Shown: positions 33,835 to 43,941, counted from the stretch's first letter. The stretch: 64,000 nucleotides of DNA from Actinoplanes oryzae (GCF_030757795.1 NZ_JAUQWH010000001.1:124001-188000), one strand, 5' to 3'. Translations and numbers: made by a program. Notes: a model not told the origin generated them from the sequence alone.

Positions 33835-34302
33835 ATGGAGACCAAAAGCCGGCCGGTACGCGGCCAGGCCCGCCCGCGTGGCCTGGTGGGGCGGGCCTGC
33901 GTCGCGGCCGTCCTCTTCGCCGTCGCCGTGGTGCCGGCCTGGGCCCTGGGCGACGCCGCCGAGCGGTGGACCGGCTGGGCCCTGCTGGACTGGCTCGTGA
34001 CGTGCGTGCTGACCGGGGCGGCGGTCGGGTGCATGGCCCCGCACGGCTCCTACCGCCGGCGTGACGCCGTGCTGGGCCTCGTGCCGCTCTACGGCTGGTA
34101 TCTCGTCGCCGTCCTGGCGTGGCGGGTGGCCCTGCTGCCGCTGCGCGACTGGGAGCCGCGCAGCGACGAGCTGTGGCGGGCGCGCTGGCTGACCGGTGAC
34201 CTGGTGGGCTACTGGCGCACCGACACCGTGCCCCCGCCCGCGCCGAGGAGCCGGCCGGTCAGATCCGGCTCAGCCCCGCGAGCCGGTCGCCCGACCAGGT
34301 GA
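33835..34302 (+). CDS. Small hypothetical membrane protein, 155 aa
   Basis: From ATG 33835 (METKSRPVRGQ); an upstream ATG at 33817 is less likely. Three hydrophobic segments: CVAAVLFAVAVVPAWALG, LLDWLVTCVLTGAAVG and GLVPLYGWYLVAVLAW. A basic linker and an RDWEPRSDELWRARWLTGDLVGYWRT segment follow, then a disordered Pro/Arg tail. No family recognised. Its 3' end overlaps the convergent Nudix/phosphatase gene by 44 bp, so the tail may be poorly constrained. Confidence 0.6.
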   Translation: METKSRPVRGQARPRGLVGRACVAAVLFAVAVVPAWALGDAAERWTGWALLDWLVTCVLTGAAVGCMAPHGSYRRRDAVLGLVPLYGWYLVAVLAWRVALLPLRDWEPRSDELWRARWLTGDLVGYWRTDTVPPPAPRSRPVRSGSAPRAGRPTR

Positions 34303-35152
34303 GCACCCAGCCGTCGCCCTTGGGCGTCTTGTAGGCATCGGTGTCCGTGGCGCCGGACAGCTGCGCCAGGACGCCTGGGATCACCTTGCCCTGGCTGCAG
34401 ATCGCGGCGAGGTCGCCCGTACGCAGCTCGAGCAGGCGGGTCGTCGCGGCCTTGACCGACTCGGCGACCCGCTCCGGGGTGACCTCGCCGTCGGGCGGCT
34501 CGGCGAAGGCCGGGTCCTCCTCGACCGGCAGGCCGAGCGTCTCCCCGAGCGGCACCAGCGTCTGGCGGCAGCGCAGGGGCGTGGCGGCGAGGAGCCGCCG
34601 GGGCGCGAACAGGCCGGCGACGGCCCGGATGGTCTCGGCCTCGGCGCGGCCGCGCTCGTCGATCGGGCGCAGGACGTCGTCGCCGGCGAAGTGCCTGCGC
34701 TTGCCGGCGTGCGCGTGGCGGATCAGCAGGGTCAGGCCGGTCACCGGGGGCAGCGTCGTGACGTGCGTGACAAGGTCGCGATCCACCTCGTACGTCAGCC
34801 GGGCCACCGCGTCGGCCGGCGACAACCATTCCACCGCGTCGACCTCGGTGGGGTCGATCGGGTCGGCGGCCGGGCCGTCGCCGGCGCGCATCAGCCAGAA
34901 GTCGACGGTCTTCGGCACGCCGTTGGGCATCGTGTAGGCCACCTGCGGCAGCCGCAGCTGCGGCTCGGCCCGTACGCCGGTCTCCTCCAGCACCTCCCGC
35001 ACCGCGGCGACGAGGGTGTGCTCGGAGCCGTCGAGCTTGCCCTTGGGCAGGACCCAGTCCCGCAGGTACGGCCGGTGGACGACGCAGATCTCGAAGGTGT
35101 CACCCGCGGGGCGCCAGACGACGCCGCCCGCGGTCCGGACTGGTTTGGTCAC
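34259..35152 (-). CDS. Nudix hydrolase / histidine phosphatase fusion (MutT1-like)
   Basis: 297 aa, GTG 35152 overlapping the ppk stop (GTGA). The N-terminal domain has the Nudix box in [25 protein letters not shown]; the C-terminal domain starts with the RHG-type LLIRHAHAG. This two-domain architecture matches mycobacterial MutT1, which degrades 8-oxo-(d)GTP and diadenosine polyphosphates. Coupling to ppk is conserved in mycobacteria, suggesting a shared role in nucleotide and polyphosphate metabolism. Confidence 0.92.
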   Translation of the reverse strand: MTKPVRTAGGVVWRPAGDTFEICVVHRPYLRDWVLPKGKLDGSEHTLVAAVREVLEETGVRAEPQLRLPQVAYTMPNGVPKTVDFWLMRAGDGPAADPIDPTEVDAVEWLSPADAVARLTYEVDRDLVTHVTTLPPVTGLTLLIRHAHAGKRRHFAGDDVLRPIDERGRAEAETIRAVAGLFAPRRLLAATPLRCRQTLVPLGETLGLPVEEDPAFAEPPDGEVTPERVAESVKAATTRLLELRTGDLAAICSQGKVIPGVLAQLSGATDTDAYKTPKGDGWVLTWSGDRLAGLSRI

Positions 35153-37470
35153 GCGGGCCGGACCGCCTTGCCGAGTGTCTGACGCAACAGAGCCTCCTGG
35201 AGGTGGACGTGCGGGTCGCTGGGCGTCGACGCGCGCCGGTGCCAGGTGCCGTCGCCGGACAGGTCCCAGGCCTCGCTGTCGTCGCCCATCGACAACTCCA
35301 GCACATTGCGGAGATCGTCCTGCGCGGAGGGCAGTGTCACGCGCACCAGGGCCTCGACGCGGCGGTCGAGGTTGCGGTGCATGAGGTCGGCCGAGCCGAT
35401 CCAGTACTCGGCGTCGTCGCCGGCGCCGAACCGGAAGACCCGCGAGTGCTCGAGGAAGCGGCCGACGATCGAGCGCACCCGGATGTTGTCCGAGAGCCCC
35501 GGCACGCCCGGGCGCAGCGCGCACATGCCGCGGATGATGAGGTCGACCTGCACGCCGTCCTGCGAGGCACGGTAGAGCGCGTCGATGCTCTCCTCGTCGA
35601 CGAGGGAGTTCACCTTGAACTGCACGAGCCCCCGGCCACCGGCCCGCGCGATGCGCGCCTGCTCGTCGATGCGCTCGATGAGCCCCTTGCGGACGCCGTG
35701 CGGCGCCACGAGCAGCCGGCGGAAACGGGTCTGACGCGAATAGCCGGTCAGCACGTTGAACAGGTCGGTGACGTCCGCTCCCACTTCGGGGTCGGCCGTC
35801 AGCATGCCGAAGTCCTCGTACAGCCGGGCGGTCTTGGGGTGGTAGTTGCCCGTCCCGATGTGGCAGTAGCGCCGGATCTGGTTGCCCTCCTGCCGCACGA
35901 CCAAGGCGGTCTTGCAGTGCGTCTTGAGGCCGACGAGCCCGTAGACGACGTGGCAGCCGGCCCGCTCCAGCGTGCGCGCCCAGCCGATGTTGGCGACCTC
36001 GTCGAAGCGCGCCTTGACCTCGACCAGCACGACCACCTGCTTGCCCGCGGCGGCCGCGTCGACCAGGGCGTCGACGATCGGGGAGTCGCCGCTGGTGCGG
36101 TAGAGCGTCTGCTTGATGGCCAGCACGTTGGGGTCGGCGGCGGCCTGCTCGATGAAGCGCTGCACGCTGGTGGAGAACGAGTGGTAGGGGTGGTGCACGA
36201 GGATGTCGCACTCGCGCAGCCGGTTGAAGACGCTGCGCGGCACCTCGCCGTCGGCCAGCTGCGGGTGCGTCGCCGGGACGAACGGGCGGTCCTTGAGGTC
36301 GTCGCGGTCGCACTCGGCGAAGATCTGCCACAGGCCCGAGAGGTCCAGCAGCCCCGGGACGCGCAGCACGTCCTCGTCGTTCATGTCGAGCTCGCCGGCG
36401 AGCAGGTCGAGGACGTGGTCGCTGATCGAGGCCGCGACCTCCAGGCGCACGGGCGGGCCGAACCGCCGCTGCGCCAGCTCGCGCTCCAGGGCCTGCAGCA
36501 GGTCCTCGTCGCGGTCCTCGTCGACCTCGACCTCGGCGTTGCGCGTGACCCGGAAGACGTGCCACTCCAGCAGCTGCATGCCGGAGAACAACTGATCCAG
36601 GTGTACGGCGATGAGCTCCTCGACCGGCAGGAAGCGCACGCCCCGGCTGTCGTTCTGCACCACGACGAAGCGCGGCACGTTGTTGGGCACCTTGATCCGG
36701 GCGAACCGCTCGCTGGCCGCGTCGTCGGGGTCGCGCAGCACCACGGCGAGGTTGAGCGACCGGCTCGAGATGTAGGGGAACGGGTGCGCCGGGTCCACGG
36801 CCAGCGGGGTGAGGACCGGGAAGACCTGCTCGCGGAAGTAGGTGCGGAGGCGCTCGCGGTCGGGGGCGTCGAGCTCGGCCCACTTGACGATCTCGATGCC
36901 CTCGGCCGACAGCTTGGGCCGGACCTCCTCGCCGAAGCAGGCGGCGTGCCGGGTGACCAGGTCGGCGGCCCGCTCGGTGATCATCTCGAGCTGGTTGCGC
37001 AGCGAGACGCGGTCGCCGCCGCGCATCGGCAGCCCGGCCTTGAGCCGCCGCTTCAGGCCGGCCACCCGCACCATGTAGAACTCGTCGAGGTTGCTCGCGA
37101 AGATGGCGAGGAACTTTGCGCGCTCCAGCAGCGGGGTGCCCGGGTCCTCGGCCAGCGCCAGCACCCGCGCGTTGAAGTCGAGCCAGGACAGCTCCCGGTT
37201 GAGGAAGCGGTCGTCGGGCAGCTCGGGCCGGTCGGACTCCTCGTCGATGCCGCTGGAGCCCTCCCAGAACTCCGCACCGGGCACCACGTCGCCACGCTCG
37301 GCGGCGGGCAGCTCGCCGGCGGGCGCCGGGGTCGCGGACACGGGCTCGATCGGGCTCGCCAAGGCAGTCTCCTGTTCCGCCACCACCGCGCCGTTGAGCT
37401 GCTCCTCACGGGGGAGGAACCTGCCGTTGGGGCCGCGACGGCGTGCGGGGTTCCGGTGCGGGGTGGTCAT
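35149..37470 (-). CDS. ppk: Polyphosphate kinase (PPK1)
   Basis: 773 aa. Polymerises ATP gamma-phosphate into polyphosphate. N-domain starts at [18 protein letters not shown] after about 90 disordered residues (many Glu/Ala/Pro, probably species-specific). The autophosphorylated His is in [22 protein letters not shown] (about His537), with the downstream [12 protein letters not shown] and [14 protein letters not shown]. Cytoplasmic or membrane-associated. It precedes the MutT1-like gene with overlap; both are transcribed leftwards from the small cold-shock-like gene side. Confidence 0.95.
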   Translation of the reverse strand: MTTPHRNPARRRGPNGRFLPREEQLNGAVVAEQETALASPIEPVSATPAPAGELPAAERGDVVPGAEFWEGSSGIDEESDRPELPDDRFLNRELSWLDFNARVLALAEDPGTPLLERAKFLAIFASNLDEFYMVRVAGLKRRLKAGLPMRGGDRVSLRNQLEMITERAADLVTRHAACFGEEVRPKLSAEGIEIVKWAELDAPDRERLRTYFREQVFPVLTPLAVDPAHPFPYISSRSLNLAVVLRDPDDAASERFARIKVPNNVPRFVVVQNDSRGVRFLPVEELIAVHLDQLFSGMQLLEWHVFRVTRNAEVEVDEDRDEDLLQALERELAQRRFGPPVRLEVAASISDHVLDLLAGELDMNDEDVLRVPGLLDLSGLWQIFAECDRDDLKDRPFVPATHPQLADGEVPRSVFNRLRECDILVHHPYHSFSTSVQRFIEQAAADPNVLAIKQTLYRTSGDSPIVDALVDAAAAGKQVVVLVEVKARFDEVANIGWARTLERAGCHVVYGLVGLKTHCKTALVVRQEGNQIRRYCHIGTGNYHPKTARLYEDFGMLTADPEVGADVTDLFNVLTGYSRQTRFRRLLVAPHGVRKGLIERIDEQARIARAGGRGLVQFKVNSLVDEESIDALYRASQDGVQVDLIIRGMCALRPGVPGLSDNIRVRSIVGRFLEHSRVFRFGAGDDAEYWIGSADLMHRNLDRRVEALVRVTLPSAQDDLRNVLELSMGDDSEAWDLSGDGTWHRRASTPSDPHVHLQEALLRQTLGKAVRPA

Positions 37471-37515
37471 GGGTCCATCATTGCCCGTTCGAGGTGAACA
37501 GGAAATGAACGAGGC

Positions 37516-37713
37516 TCATGAGATTCCGGGAAGTTGGACCTTGGTCACATGGGCGTCGTCGCCGGTGGTGACGTCGACCCGCTGGCCGAGCCGGAGCAGG
37601 CGCAGCCCCGACGCCCGGAACGCCTCCGCCCCGAAGGCCAGCTCGGTGCCGTCGTCCAGCAGCAATGTGCCGGTGTGGTCCCGTGAGTCGAACGTCGCGA
37701 TCGTCCCCTGCAT
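37516..37713 (-). CDS. Cold-shock-like small beta protein
   Basis: 65 aa, MQGTIATFDSRDHTGTLLLDDGTELAF... The pattern QGTIATFD/GTLLLDDGTE/GLRLLRLGQRVDV resembles an OB-like or truncated cold-shock fold without the RNP aromatic motifs. The sequence MQGTxATFD recurs in actinobacterial proteins next to ppk/cofC. No function is established. It is on the same strand as ppk with a short gap, so possibly the promoter-proximal gene of that run. Confidence 0.65.
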   Translation of the reverse strand: MQGTIATFDSRDHTGTLLLDDGTELAFGAEAFRASGLRLLRLGQRVDVTTGDDAHVTKVQLPGIS

Positions 37714-37722
37714 GCCATGACG

Positions 37723-38400
37723 CTACAAGGACGGGCCCGCGCTCACCGGACAAGCGCTGCACTCCGTGACGAGTCCGAGATCACGTAGCAGGCCGCAGGT
37801 GTGCTCGCCGGCCCCCAGCGCCAGCACGGTCCGCAGATCGGCCGCCGTGTCGACGTCCTGGCGCAGCCCCGGCCACGGCCCCTGGAGCTCGATGGCGCCC
37901 GAGGCGGCGTGGGCGCGGGCGGAGCCGGGACCGAAGCGGGGATCGAGCGCGGTGGCCGGCCCGGCGGTCAGCAGCACCGTGCCGGTGCCGGCGGCGTCCG
38001 GCAGGAAGGACCGGCCGGGACCCGCGGCCAGCAGGGCGGCACCGAGCTCCTCCGGCCGCAGCGCGGGCAGGTCGCCGGTGAGGACGGCACGCCACCGCTC
38101 CGGACCGGCGACGGCGTCGGCGCCGAAGCGCATCGCGGCGTTCAGGTCGCCGCCGGGGTCGGGCACCACCCGGGCGCCCAGGGCCTGCACGGCGGCGGCG
38201 ACGCGCGGATCGGCGGTCACCACCAGGACCTCACCGACCCGGGCGCAGGCCGTGACGGCTGTCACGGTGTCGCGAACCATGGCCAGCGCCAGCTCCTCGT
38301 GGCGGGCCTCGGCCACGGCGCCGCGTAGTCTGCTCTTGGCCGTGGTGAGGCGCTTGACGGGTACGACCGCCGTCCAGTCCGCTCCTGACACGATCACCAT
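37723..38400 (-). CDS. cofC: CofC/FbiD guanylyltransferase for coenzyme F420
   Basis: 225 aa, ATG 38400 (GTG 38391 possible). CofC motifs VVPVKRLTTAKSRLRG, VTADPRVAAAVQALGARVVPDPGGDLNAA and LTGDLPALRPEEL match the family; PVKRL...AKSRL is the nucleotide-binding loop. In mycobacteria the orthologue (FbiD) uses phosphoenolpyruvate and GTP to make the F420 side-chain precursor. The cysteine-containing C terminus (LVTECSACPVSAGPSL) is an unusual extension. It is divergent from plsC. Confidence 0.88.
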   Translation of the reverse strand: MVIVSGADWTAVVPVKRLTTAKSRLRGAVAEARHEELALAMVRDTVTAVTACARVGEVLVVTADPRVAAAVQALGARVVPDPGGDLNAAMRFGADAVAGPERWRAVLTGDLPALRPEELGAALLAAGPGRSFLPDAAGTGTVLLTAGPATALDPRFGPGSARAHAASGAIELQGPWPGLRQDVDTAADLRTVLALGAGEHTCGLLRDLGLVTECSACPVSAGPSL

Positions 38401-38505
38401 CCTGCCACCGGCGCTCCCGCTCTGTCCGGCGCCGGACCCGCCCTGGCTCACCCGGGCGCCGGCAGGCATGATTTCGACCGGGTGTGGCAGACGAGGAGGC
38501 ACGGG

Positions 38506-39282
38506 GTGGCGCAGCGCAAACTCGGGTTCTGGCGGCGGCTGGCGGTGTGCCTGGTCGTCCCCACGATGCGGGTCTGGACCAAGCCCAGCTGGAGCGGCAT
38601 GGAGAACATGCCCGCCGGCGGCGGCTTCATCGTCACGCCCAACCACGTCTCGCAGTTCGACCCCCTCGTGGTGGCGCACTATCTCTACGCGTCCGGCCGC
38701 TGGCCCCGCTTCCTGGCCAAGGCCAGCATCTGGAAGATCCCGGTGGTCGGCTTCCTGCTCGACAAGACCTTCCAGATCCCGGTCGTGCGGGGCAGCGTCG
38801 AGGCCGCCAAGTCGCTCGACACCTCGATCCAGGCACTCCGGGAGGGCGGCGTCGTGGTCATCTATCCGGAGGGCACGACGACCCGCGACCCCGATCTCTG
38901 GCCCATGCGGGGCAAGACGGGCGCCGCCCGGCTCGCCCTCGCGACCGGCGCCCCGGTGGTGCCGGTGGCCCAGTGGGGGTCGCAGGAGATCCACGACGTG
39001 CGCACCGGCAAGGTGTCCTTCCGTCCGCGCGTGCCGGTCAGCGTGGTCGCGGGCAAGCCGGTCGACCTGAGCCGCTGGGAGGGCGAGGCGCCCACCCGCA
39101 CGGTGCTGGAGCAGATGACCGAGGCCCTGCAGGTCGCCACCCGCGACCTGCTGGCCGACCTGCGCAACGAGCCGGCGCCGGACAGGGCGCTGTGGAGCGG
39201 GCCCGCCCGCCGGCCCGGCGACTCGCCGGCGGCGCAGGAGCCCGGCTCCGAGGCCGGCGGTCCGACGGAGCTGCCGGCATGA
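38506..39282 (+). CDS. plsC: 1-acyl-sn-glycerol-3-phosphate acyltransferase
   Basis: 258 aa, GTG 38506 with GAGGAGG 8 nt upstream. Acylates lysophosphatidic acid to phosphatidic acid at the membrane. The catalytic NHVSQFD (HX4D) is near residues 47-53; [12 protein letters not shown] carries the second conserved block. A hydrophobic N-terminal segment ([13 protein letters not shown]) anchors it. The C-terminal [10 protein letters not shown] tail is species-specific. It overlaps gpsA (ATGA), so phospholipid backbone genes are translated together. Confidence 0.93.
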   Translation: MAQRKLGFWRRLAVCLVVPTMRVWTKPSWSGMENMPAGGGFIVTPNHVSQFDPLVVAHYLYASGRWPRFLAKASIWKIPVVGFLLDKTFQIPVVRGSVEAAKSLDTSIQALREGGVVVIYPEGTTTRDPDLWPMRGKTGAARLALATGAPVVPVAQWGSQEIHDVRTGKVSFRPRVPVSVVAGKPVDLSRWEGEAPTRTVLEQMTEALQVATRDLLADLRNEPAPDRALWSGPARRPGDSPAAQEPGSEAGGPTELPA

Positions 39283-40274
39283 CCCGGGCGGCGATGCTGG
39301 GCGCCGGTGCGTGGGGCACCGCGTTCGCGAAGATCCTGGCCGAGGCCGGCTCCGAGGTCACCATGTGGGCCCGCCGCGAGCCGGTCGCCGCGGCCATCCG
39401 CGAGCGGCACATCAACGAGGTCGCGCTGCCGGGTGTGAAGCTGCCCACCCGCGTGACGGCCACCAGCGACCTCGGCGAGGCCGTGGCCGGCGCGGAGTTC
39501 GTCTTCCTCGCCGTGCCGTCGCAGACGCTGCGCGGCAACCTCGCCGACTGGGCGCCGCACCTGCCCGGCGACGCGACGCTCATCTCGCTCATGAAGGGCA
39601 TCGAGCTGGGCACCACCAAGCGGATGAGCCAGGTCATCGTGGAGACGGCGGGCGTCGACCCGGACCGCGTGGTCGTCGTCTCGGGGCCCAACCTGGCTCC
39701 CGAGATCGCCGCCGAGCAGCCCGCCGCCACCGTGGTCGCCGGCACCGACCCGCGCCGCGCGCAGGCCGTGCAGCAGAGCATCGCGCTGCCCTACATCCGG
39801 CCCTACACCAGCGACGACGTGATCGGCTGCGAGATCGGCGGCGCGGTGAAGAACGTCATCGCGCTCGCCTACGGCATGGCCTCCGCGATGGGCATGGGCG
39901 ACAACACCAAGGCGTCGCTGATCACCCGCGGCCTGGCCGAGACCACCCGCCTGGGCGTGGCGCTGGGCGCCGACCCGATGACCTTCGCCGGCCTCGCCGG
40001 CCTGGGCGACCTCGTGGCGACCTGCTCGTCGCCGCTGTCGCGCAACCACACGTTCGGCGAGCACCTGGGCCGCGGCGAGTCCCTCGAGGAGGCGCAGCGG
40101 GCCACCAAGCAGACCGCCGAGGGCGTCAAGAGCTGCCTCGCGATCCGGGACCTCGCCCGGGCGCACGGCGTCGAGATGCCGATCACCGAACAGGTCGAGC
40201 GCGTGTGCCACGAGGGCGTGGACCCGCGCGTCGCCGTCAAGCTGCTGATGGGCCGGGAGATGAAGCCGGAGTGA
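39279..40274 (+). CDS. gpsA: NAD(P)H-dependent glycerol-3-phosphate dehydrogenase
   Basis: 331 aa, ATGA overlap with plsC. Reduces dihydroxyacetone phosphate to sn-glycerol 3-phosphate. Rossmann motif [10 protein letters not shown] at residues 8-17, [10 protein letters not shown], then [15 protein letters not shown], in which the Lys is the conserved catalytic residue. Length standard. Its stop overlaps the next gene by GTGA. Together with plsC it supplies phosphatidic acid. Confidence 0.96.
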   Translation: MTRAAMLGAGAWGTAFAKILAEAGSEVTMWARREPVAAAIRERHINEVALPGVKLPTRVTATSDLGEAVAGAEFVFLAVPSQTLRGNLADWAPHLPGDATLISLMKGIELGTTKRMSQVIVETAGVDPDRVVVVSGPNLAPEIAAEQPAATVVAGTDPRRAQAVQQSIALPYIRPYTSDDVIGCEIGGAVKNVIALAYGMASAMGMGDNTKASLITRGLAETTRLGVALGADPMTFAGLAGLGDLVATCSSPLSRNHTFGEHLGRGESLEEAQRATKQTAEGVKSCLAIRDLARAHGVEMPITEQVERVCHEGVDPRVAVKLLMGREMKPE

Positions 40275-41374
40275 GTGACAAGGGCGATGGCACGCTCGTC
40301 GTGCACGCGGGACTGCCCGAGCCGGTGCCGGGGGAGCCGTTCCTGCCGGGGCCGGTGCTCGCGGCGCCGTACCACCTGGACCCGGTGACCGGGCCCACCG
40401 AGAACGGCTACGGGCGCCCCGACAACCCGACGCGGCGTGCGCTGGAGGCGGCGATCGGGGAGCTGGAGGGCGGGGCCGTGCGGGCCTTCGCCACCGGCCA
40501 GGCGGCCATCACGGCGCTGCTGCTGTCGGTGCTCAAGTCGGGCGACACCGTGGCGCTGCCCGCGGACGGCTATTTCACCGTGCGCGCGTTCGCCGAGGGG
40601 ACGCTGCGCGGCCTGGGCGTCAGCACCGTGCTCGTGCCCACCGCCGGGCCCTATCCGAGCTTTGACGGCGTACGGCTGGTGTTGCTGGAAACCCCGGCCA
40701 ACCCGGGCCTGGACGTGTGCGACCTGGCCGCCGTGTCGGCCGCCGCCCACGCCGCCGGCGCGCTCGTCGCCGTGGACAACACGACCGCGACGCCACTCGG
40801 CCAGCGGCCGCTGGACCTGGGCGCCGACCTCGTCGTGGCGTCCGGCACCAAGGCGCTGACCGGGCACTCCGACGTGCTGCTCGGCTATGTCGCCGCGCGC
40901 GACGAGGAGCTGCTCACCGCGGTCACCACGTGGCGGGCGCAGACGGGTGGCATCCCGGGGGCGTTCGACTGCTGGCTGGCCCACCGCTCGCTGGCGACGC
41001 TCGACCTGCGGCTGGCCCGGCAGACCGCCAACGCGGCCGCCGTGACGGCGCTGCTGGCCGGGCGCGACGACGTGACCGGGGTGCGCTGGCCCGGCCTGGA
41101 GAGCGATCCGTCGTACGAGATCGCGCGCGCCCAGATGCGCCGCATCCCCGGCATCGTGTCGTTCGACCTGGGCAGCGCGGAGCGGGTCGCCCGCTTCCTG
41201 ACCGCGTCGAAGCTCGTGTTCGCGGCCACGTCCTTCGGCGGCCTGCACACCACCGCCGACCGCCGGGCCCAGTGGGGCGACGACACGCCCCCCGGCTTCG
41301 TCCGGCTCTCGTGCGGCATCGAGGACACCGCCGACCTGATGGCCGACCTCACCGCAGGGCTGGACGCCGCGTGA
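40271..41374 (+). CDS. Cystathionine gamma-lyase-like PLP enzyme
   Basis: 367 aa, GTG overlapping gpsA. Cys/Met metabolism fold-type I enzyme. The Schiff-base lysine is in [13 protein letters not shown] (Lys194), with VDNTTATPL and the C-terminal [24 protein letters not shown]. The family includes beta- and gamma-elimination and replacement enzymes for homocysteine, cystathionine and methionine; the exact reaction cannot be read. This gene type directly after gpsA is known in several actinobacteria. A tandem GTGA overlap (at 41371) leads into the short ORF. Confidence 0.9.
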   Translation: MSDKGDGTLVVHAGLPEPVPGEPFLPGPVLAAPYHLDPVTGPTENGYGRPDNPTRRALEAAIGELEGGAVRAFATGQAAITALLLSVLKSGDTVALPADGYFTVRAFAEGTLRGLGVSTVLVPTAGPYPSFDGVRLVLLETPANPGLDVCDLAAVSAAAHAAGALVAVDNTTATPLGQRPLDLGADLVVASGTKALTGHSDVLLGYVAARDEELLTAVTTWRAQTGGIPGAFDCWLAHRSLATLDLRLARQTANAAAVTALLAGRDDVTGVRWPGLESDPSYEIARAQMRRIPGIVSFDLGSAERVARFLTASKLVFAATSFGGLHTTADRRAQWGDDTPPGFVRLSCGIEDTADLMADLTAGLDAA

Positions 41375-41469
41375 CCGCCTGCCTGCCGACTTCCCCCGCC
41401 GTCGGGCTGCCGTCCGCTCTTGCCGTCGGCTTGCCGGTTGCCCTCGCCGCCGGGCCGGGCGCCGCGTGA
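41371..41469 (+). CDS. Putative 32-aa hydrophobic peptide between two GTGA overlaps
   Basis: Begins GTG ACC GCC at the stop of the PLP gene and ends TGA at 41467-41469, overlapping the GTG of the next gene. Reads [19 protein letters not shown]... ending GPGAA; Leu/Ala/Pro/Val rich. CGCCGCGTGACCGCC is repeated at 41365-41379 and 41460-41474, so the 95-bp segment may be a duplication or insertion in what was a direct overlap. Translation is possible but unproven. Confidence 0.3.
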   Translation: MTACLPTSPAVGLPSALAVGLPVALAAGPGAA

Positions 41470-41828
41470 CCGCCGAGTGGGGCAGCTTCACCGGGGACCA
41501 GGTCGCGGCGCTGGCGCAGGGGGAGAGCTTCTTCCTCGCGCCGGCCGAGCGCGAGTGCCCGGCATGCGGCAAGCGGAGCGTCCGCGCCTACGTGACCGCG
41601 CCGGACAACGCCCGCCGCCCCACGCTGGTGTCCTACGTGTGGTGCGCCGCCTGCCACCGCTTCGTCGGCACGCGGGCCAAGCACCCGGAGGGGCTGATCT
41701 TCTCCGACCCGCTGGCGAGCCTGTCGGTGGCGGAGCGGCGGGAGCTGGAGCGGAGCCTGGTCGGCTTCCTGGAGCACCTGAACACGCTGTGGGACGACGG
41801 GGTGCTGCCCCAGACCTTCACGGCCTGA
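41466..41828 (+). CDS. Zinc-ribbon-type hypothetical protein, 120 aa
   Basis: GTG start (MTAEWGSFTGDQVAALAQG). CPACGKRS near residue 32 and CAACHRF near residue 60 form a CxxC...CxxC zinc-binding pair. The tail (SVAERRELERSLVGFLEHLNTLWDDG) is helical. No known family. It occupies the space where ddl sits in many relatives. It converges on the DUF3515 gene with adjacent stops. Confidence 0.7.
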   Translation: MTAEWGSFTGDQVAALAQGESFFLAPAERECPACGKRSVRAYVTAPDNARRPTLVSYVWCAACHRFVGTRAKHPEGLIFSDPLASLSVAERRELERSLVGFLEHLNTLWDDGVLPQTFTA

Positions 41829-42437
41829 TCAGACGCAGCCGTAGGGCACGCCCGACGTGCGGGACTTGACGGTCTCGACGATCGGTGTGGAGAACTCGTT
41901 CGCCCACTGGGCCGGCTGGTCGTACTGCTTGGGGACAGTGACCTGGACGGCGACCTCGCGGTCCATGGTGGTGAAGACGGTCGCCGCGCCCTGCTGATCG
42001 GCGAACCAGCAGACCTGGTCCATGTTCATCAGCTCGGTGTCCATGGGGACGCAGCCGGTGGTGTCCGTCATGCTCTGACACGTCTCCGGCTGCGGGACTC
42101 CGCACGCCACGGTGATCGGCGGCTCGCCCCACGCGGCGTTCTGCTCCGGACCCGCGCTGACCTTGCGGCTGCCCAGGTCACGCAGCTGGTTGGGCAGCTG
42201 GGAGGTCACCGCGAGGCAGACCTCCCGCTGCCGCGCCGACAACGCGGGCGCCGCCATCGGCACCGGCGTGCTGGGCAGGACCGACGGCTGGGTGGCCGAC
42301 GGCTGGGCGGCCGGCTCCTCGTCGTCCGGCGTGAAGGCGGTCACCGCGAAGAACGCCACGAGCACCGCCACCGGCACGGCGACCACCGTCGCCCAGAGCG
42401 CCGCGCTGCGGGTCGTCCGGTCCTTCTCCTCGGTCAT
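41829..42437 (-). CDS. DUF3515 family lipoprotein/membrane-anchored protein
   Basis: 202 aa. An N-terminal membrane segment (ALWATVVAVPVAVLVAFFAVTAF), a Pro/Ser/Thr linker, then a conserved extracellular domain containing several cysteines (VCLAV, ACGVPQPETC, GCVPMD, VCWFAD) that may form disulfides. No lipobox is seen, so it is a single-pass anchored protein. DUF3515 genes are conserved near thiL and ddl in actinobacteria. It follows the Lrp-like gene by 3 bp and is probably co-transcribed. Confidence 0.88.
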   Translation of the reverse strand: MTEEKDRTTRSAALWATVVAVPVAVLVAFFAVTAFTPDDEEPAAQPSATQPSVLPSTPVPMAAPALSARQREVCLAVTSQLPNQLRDLGSRKVSAGPEQNAAWGEPPITVACGVPQPETCQSMTDTTGCVPMDTELMNMDQVCWFADQQGAATVFTTMDREVAVQVTVPKQYDQPAQWANEFSTPIVETVKSRTSGVPYGCV

Positions 42438-42440
42438 GGG

Positions 42441-42674
42441 TCAGAGGTTTACCACGGAGCACGTGACGGTCCTCGTGATGCCCGGCACGTACTGGATTTT
42501 GCTCACAATCATCCGGCCGAGCTCGTCGACCGTGTGCCCCTCGGCCAGGACCACGACGTCGTAGGGGCCGGTGACCGCGTCCACCCGGACCACGCCCTGA
42601 ATTTTGTCGATCGCCGCGGCCACGTCACGAGCCTTTCCGACCTCCGTCTGGATGAGGATGTATGCCTGGACCAC
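42441..42674 (-). CDS. Lrp/AsnC ligand-binding-domain protein (stand-alone RAM)
   Basis: 77 aa comprising only the RAM domain (MVQAYILIQTEVGKARDVAAAIDKI, TGPYDVVVLAEG, GITRTVTCSVV) with no HTH. Stand-alone RAM proteins bind amino acids or modulate full-length Lrp regulators. It is divergent from thiL and directly upstream of the DUF3515 gene. Conservation next to thiL suggests a housekeeping role. Confidence 0.9.
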   Translation of the reverse strand: MVQAYILIQTEVGKARDVAAAIDKIQGVVRVDAVTGPYDVVVLAEGHTVDELGRMIVSKIQYVPGITRTVTCSVVNL

Positions 42675-42837
42675 GACTGACTCCTATCCGCTGCGACGGC
42701 GACCCTCCGACGCCTCTGCCACCCGGCCGGGCCGGACCCTCCGGCGCCGGAGACTCGAACGTGAAACTACAGTACGGAACGCCATCCTTGCGGCGCGCAT
42801 CGCTGGTCCGGTCCGCCCGGAAAGGAATGATCATCAC

Positions 42838-43776
42838 GTGAGCATCGCGGAAGCCGGCGAGTTCGGCCTGATCACGCGGGTCGTCAACCGCCTGGGCGGC
42901 GGCCCGGCGGCCCTGCTCGGCCCCGGCGACGACGCCGCCCTGGTCGCGGCCCCCGACTCCCGGGTCGTCGCCTCCACCGACGTGCTGGTCGAGGGCCGCC
43001 ACTTCCGGCGCGACTGGTGCGGCGCCGCCGACGTCGGCCACCGCGCCGCCGCCGCGAACCTCGCCGACATCGCGGCCATGGGCGCCCGGCCGACCGCGCT
43101 GCTCGTGGCCCTGTGCGCCCCGGCTGACCTCGACGTGGCCTGGGCCGAGGAGCTGGCGGACGGCCTGTCGGACGAGGCGGCGCTGGTGGGCGCCAGCGTG
43201 GTGGGCGGCGACATGTCGTCCAGTCCCACGCTGACGATCGCCGTCACCGCGCTCGGCGACCTCGGGGGGCGCGCTCCGGTGCTCCGGTCCGGCGCGCAGC
43301 CGGGAGACCTGGTCGCGCTGGCCGGGCGTACGGGCTATGCGGCGGCCGGCTACACGGTGCTCTCGCGCGGGTTCCGTACGCCCAAGCTGCTGGTCGAGGC
43401 GTACCGGCGGCCGGACGTCCCCTACGCGGCCGGCCCGGAGGCGGCCGAGCTCGGCGCGACGTCCCTGATCGACGTCTCCGACGGGCTCCTCCAGGACCTC
43501 GGCCACGTCGCGTCCGCCAGCGTCGTCGGCATCGACCTGCACCGGGAGGCGTTCGCCGTGCCGGCCCAGATGCGCGACGCCGCGTCCGCGCTGGGCGTCG
43601 ACCCGTACGTGTGGCTGCTCGCGGGCGGCGACGACCACGCCCTGGCCGCGACCTTCCCGGCGGGGACGACGCTCCCCGAGGGCTGGCGGGTCGTCGGCAG
43701 CGTGCACGACGGCACCGGCGTGACCGTCGACGGGAAGCCCTGGCAGGGCGGGCTGGGCTGGGACCACTTCCGCTGA
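42838..43776 (+). CDS. thiL: Thiamine-monophosphate kinase
   Basis: 312 aa, GTG 42838. Phosphorylates thiamine phosphate to thiamine diphosphate. PurM-like N-domain: LLGPGDDAALV, DVLVEGRHF, ANLADIAAMGARP and GGDMSSSP are the ATP/Mg blocks; DVSDGLLQDL and LAGGDDHAL lie in the C-domain. Only a weak ribosome site (AAAGGA 12 nt before). It is divergent from the Lrp/DUF3515 pair. Confidence 0.94.
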   Translation: MSIAEAGEFGLITRVVNRLGGGPAALLGPGDDAALVAAPDSRVVASTDVLVEGRHFRRDWCGAADVGHRAAAANLADIAAMGARPTALLVALCAPADLDVAWAEELADGLSDEAALVGASVVGGDMSSSPTLTIAVTALGDLGGRAPVLRSGAQPGDLVALAGRTGYAAAGYTVLSRGFRTPKLLVEAYRRPDVPYAAGPEAAELGATSLIDVSDGLLQDLGHVASASVVGIDLHREAFAVPAQMRDAASALGVDPYVWLLAGGDDHALAATFPAGTTLPEGWRVVGSVHDGTGVTVDGKPWQGGLGWDHFR

Positions 43777-43830
43777 CCCGCCCGTAGTTGCCCTTCCGCC
43801 TTCCCTACCCCCGCTCCTGGCCTCCCTCGG

Positions 43831-43941
43831 TCCTTCGCGGTCGCGTTCTCCTTCGTATTCGCCTTCGCTTTGCCTTCGCGTTCGCCTTGGCCCTTCGCTT
43901 TGCGTTCGCCTTTGCCTTCGCGTTCGCGTTCGCGTTCGCCG
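43831..43941 (+). repeat. Hexamer-type (TTCGCG/TTCGCC) low-complexity repeat
   Basis: About 110 bp built from CTTCGC/GTTCGC/CTTTGC hexamers. Both strands are open over the period: one gives Phe-Ala, the other Gly-Glu-Arg-Lys repeats. Between thiL and the GNAT gene. Confidence 0.8.

Noticed and set aside
35203-37497. 764-aa plus-strand frame over ppk
   Set aside because: Shadow of the minus-strand ppk gene, with Val/Asp/His/Arg composition.
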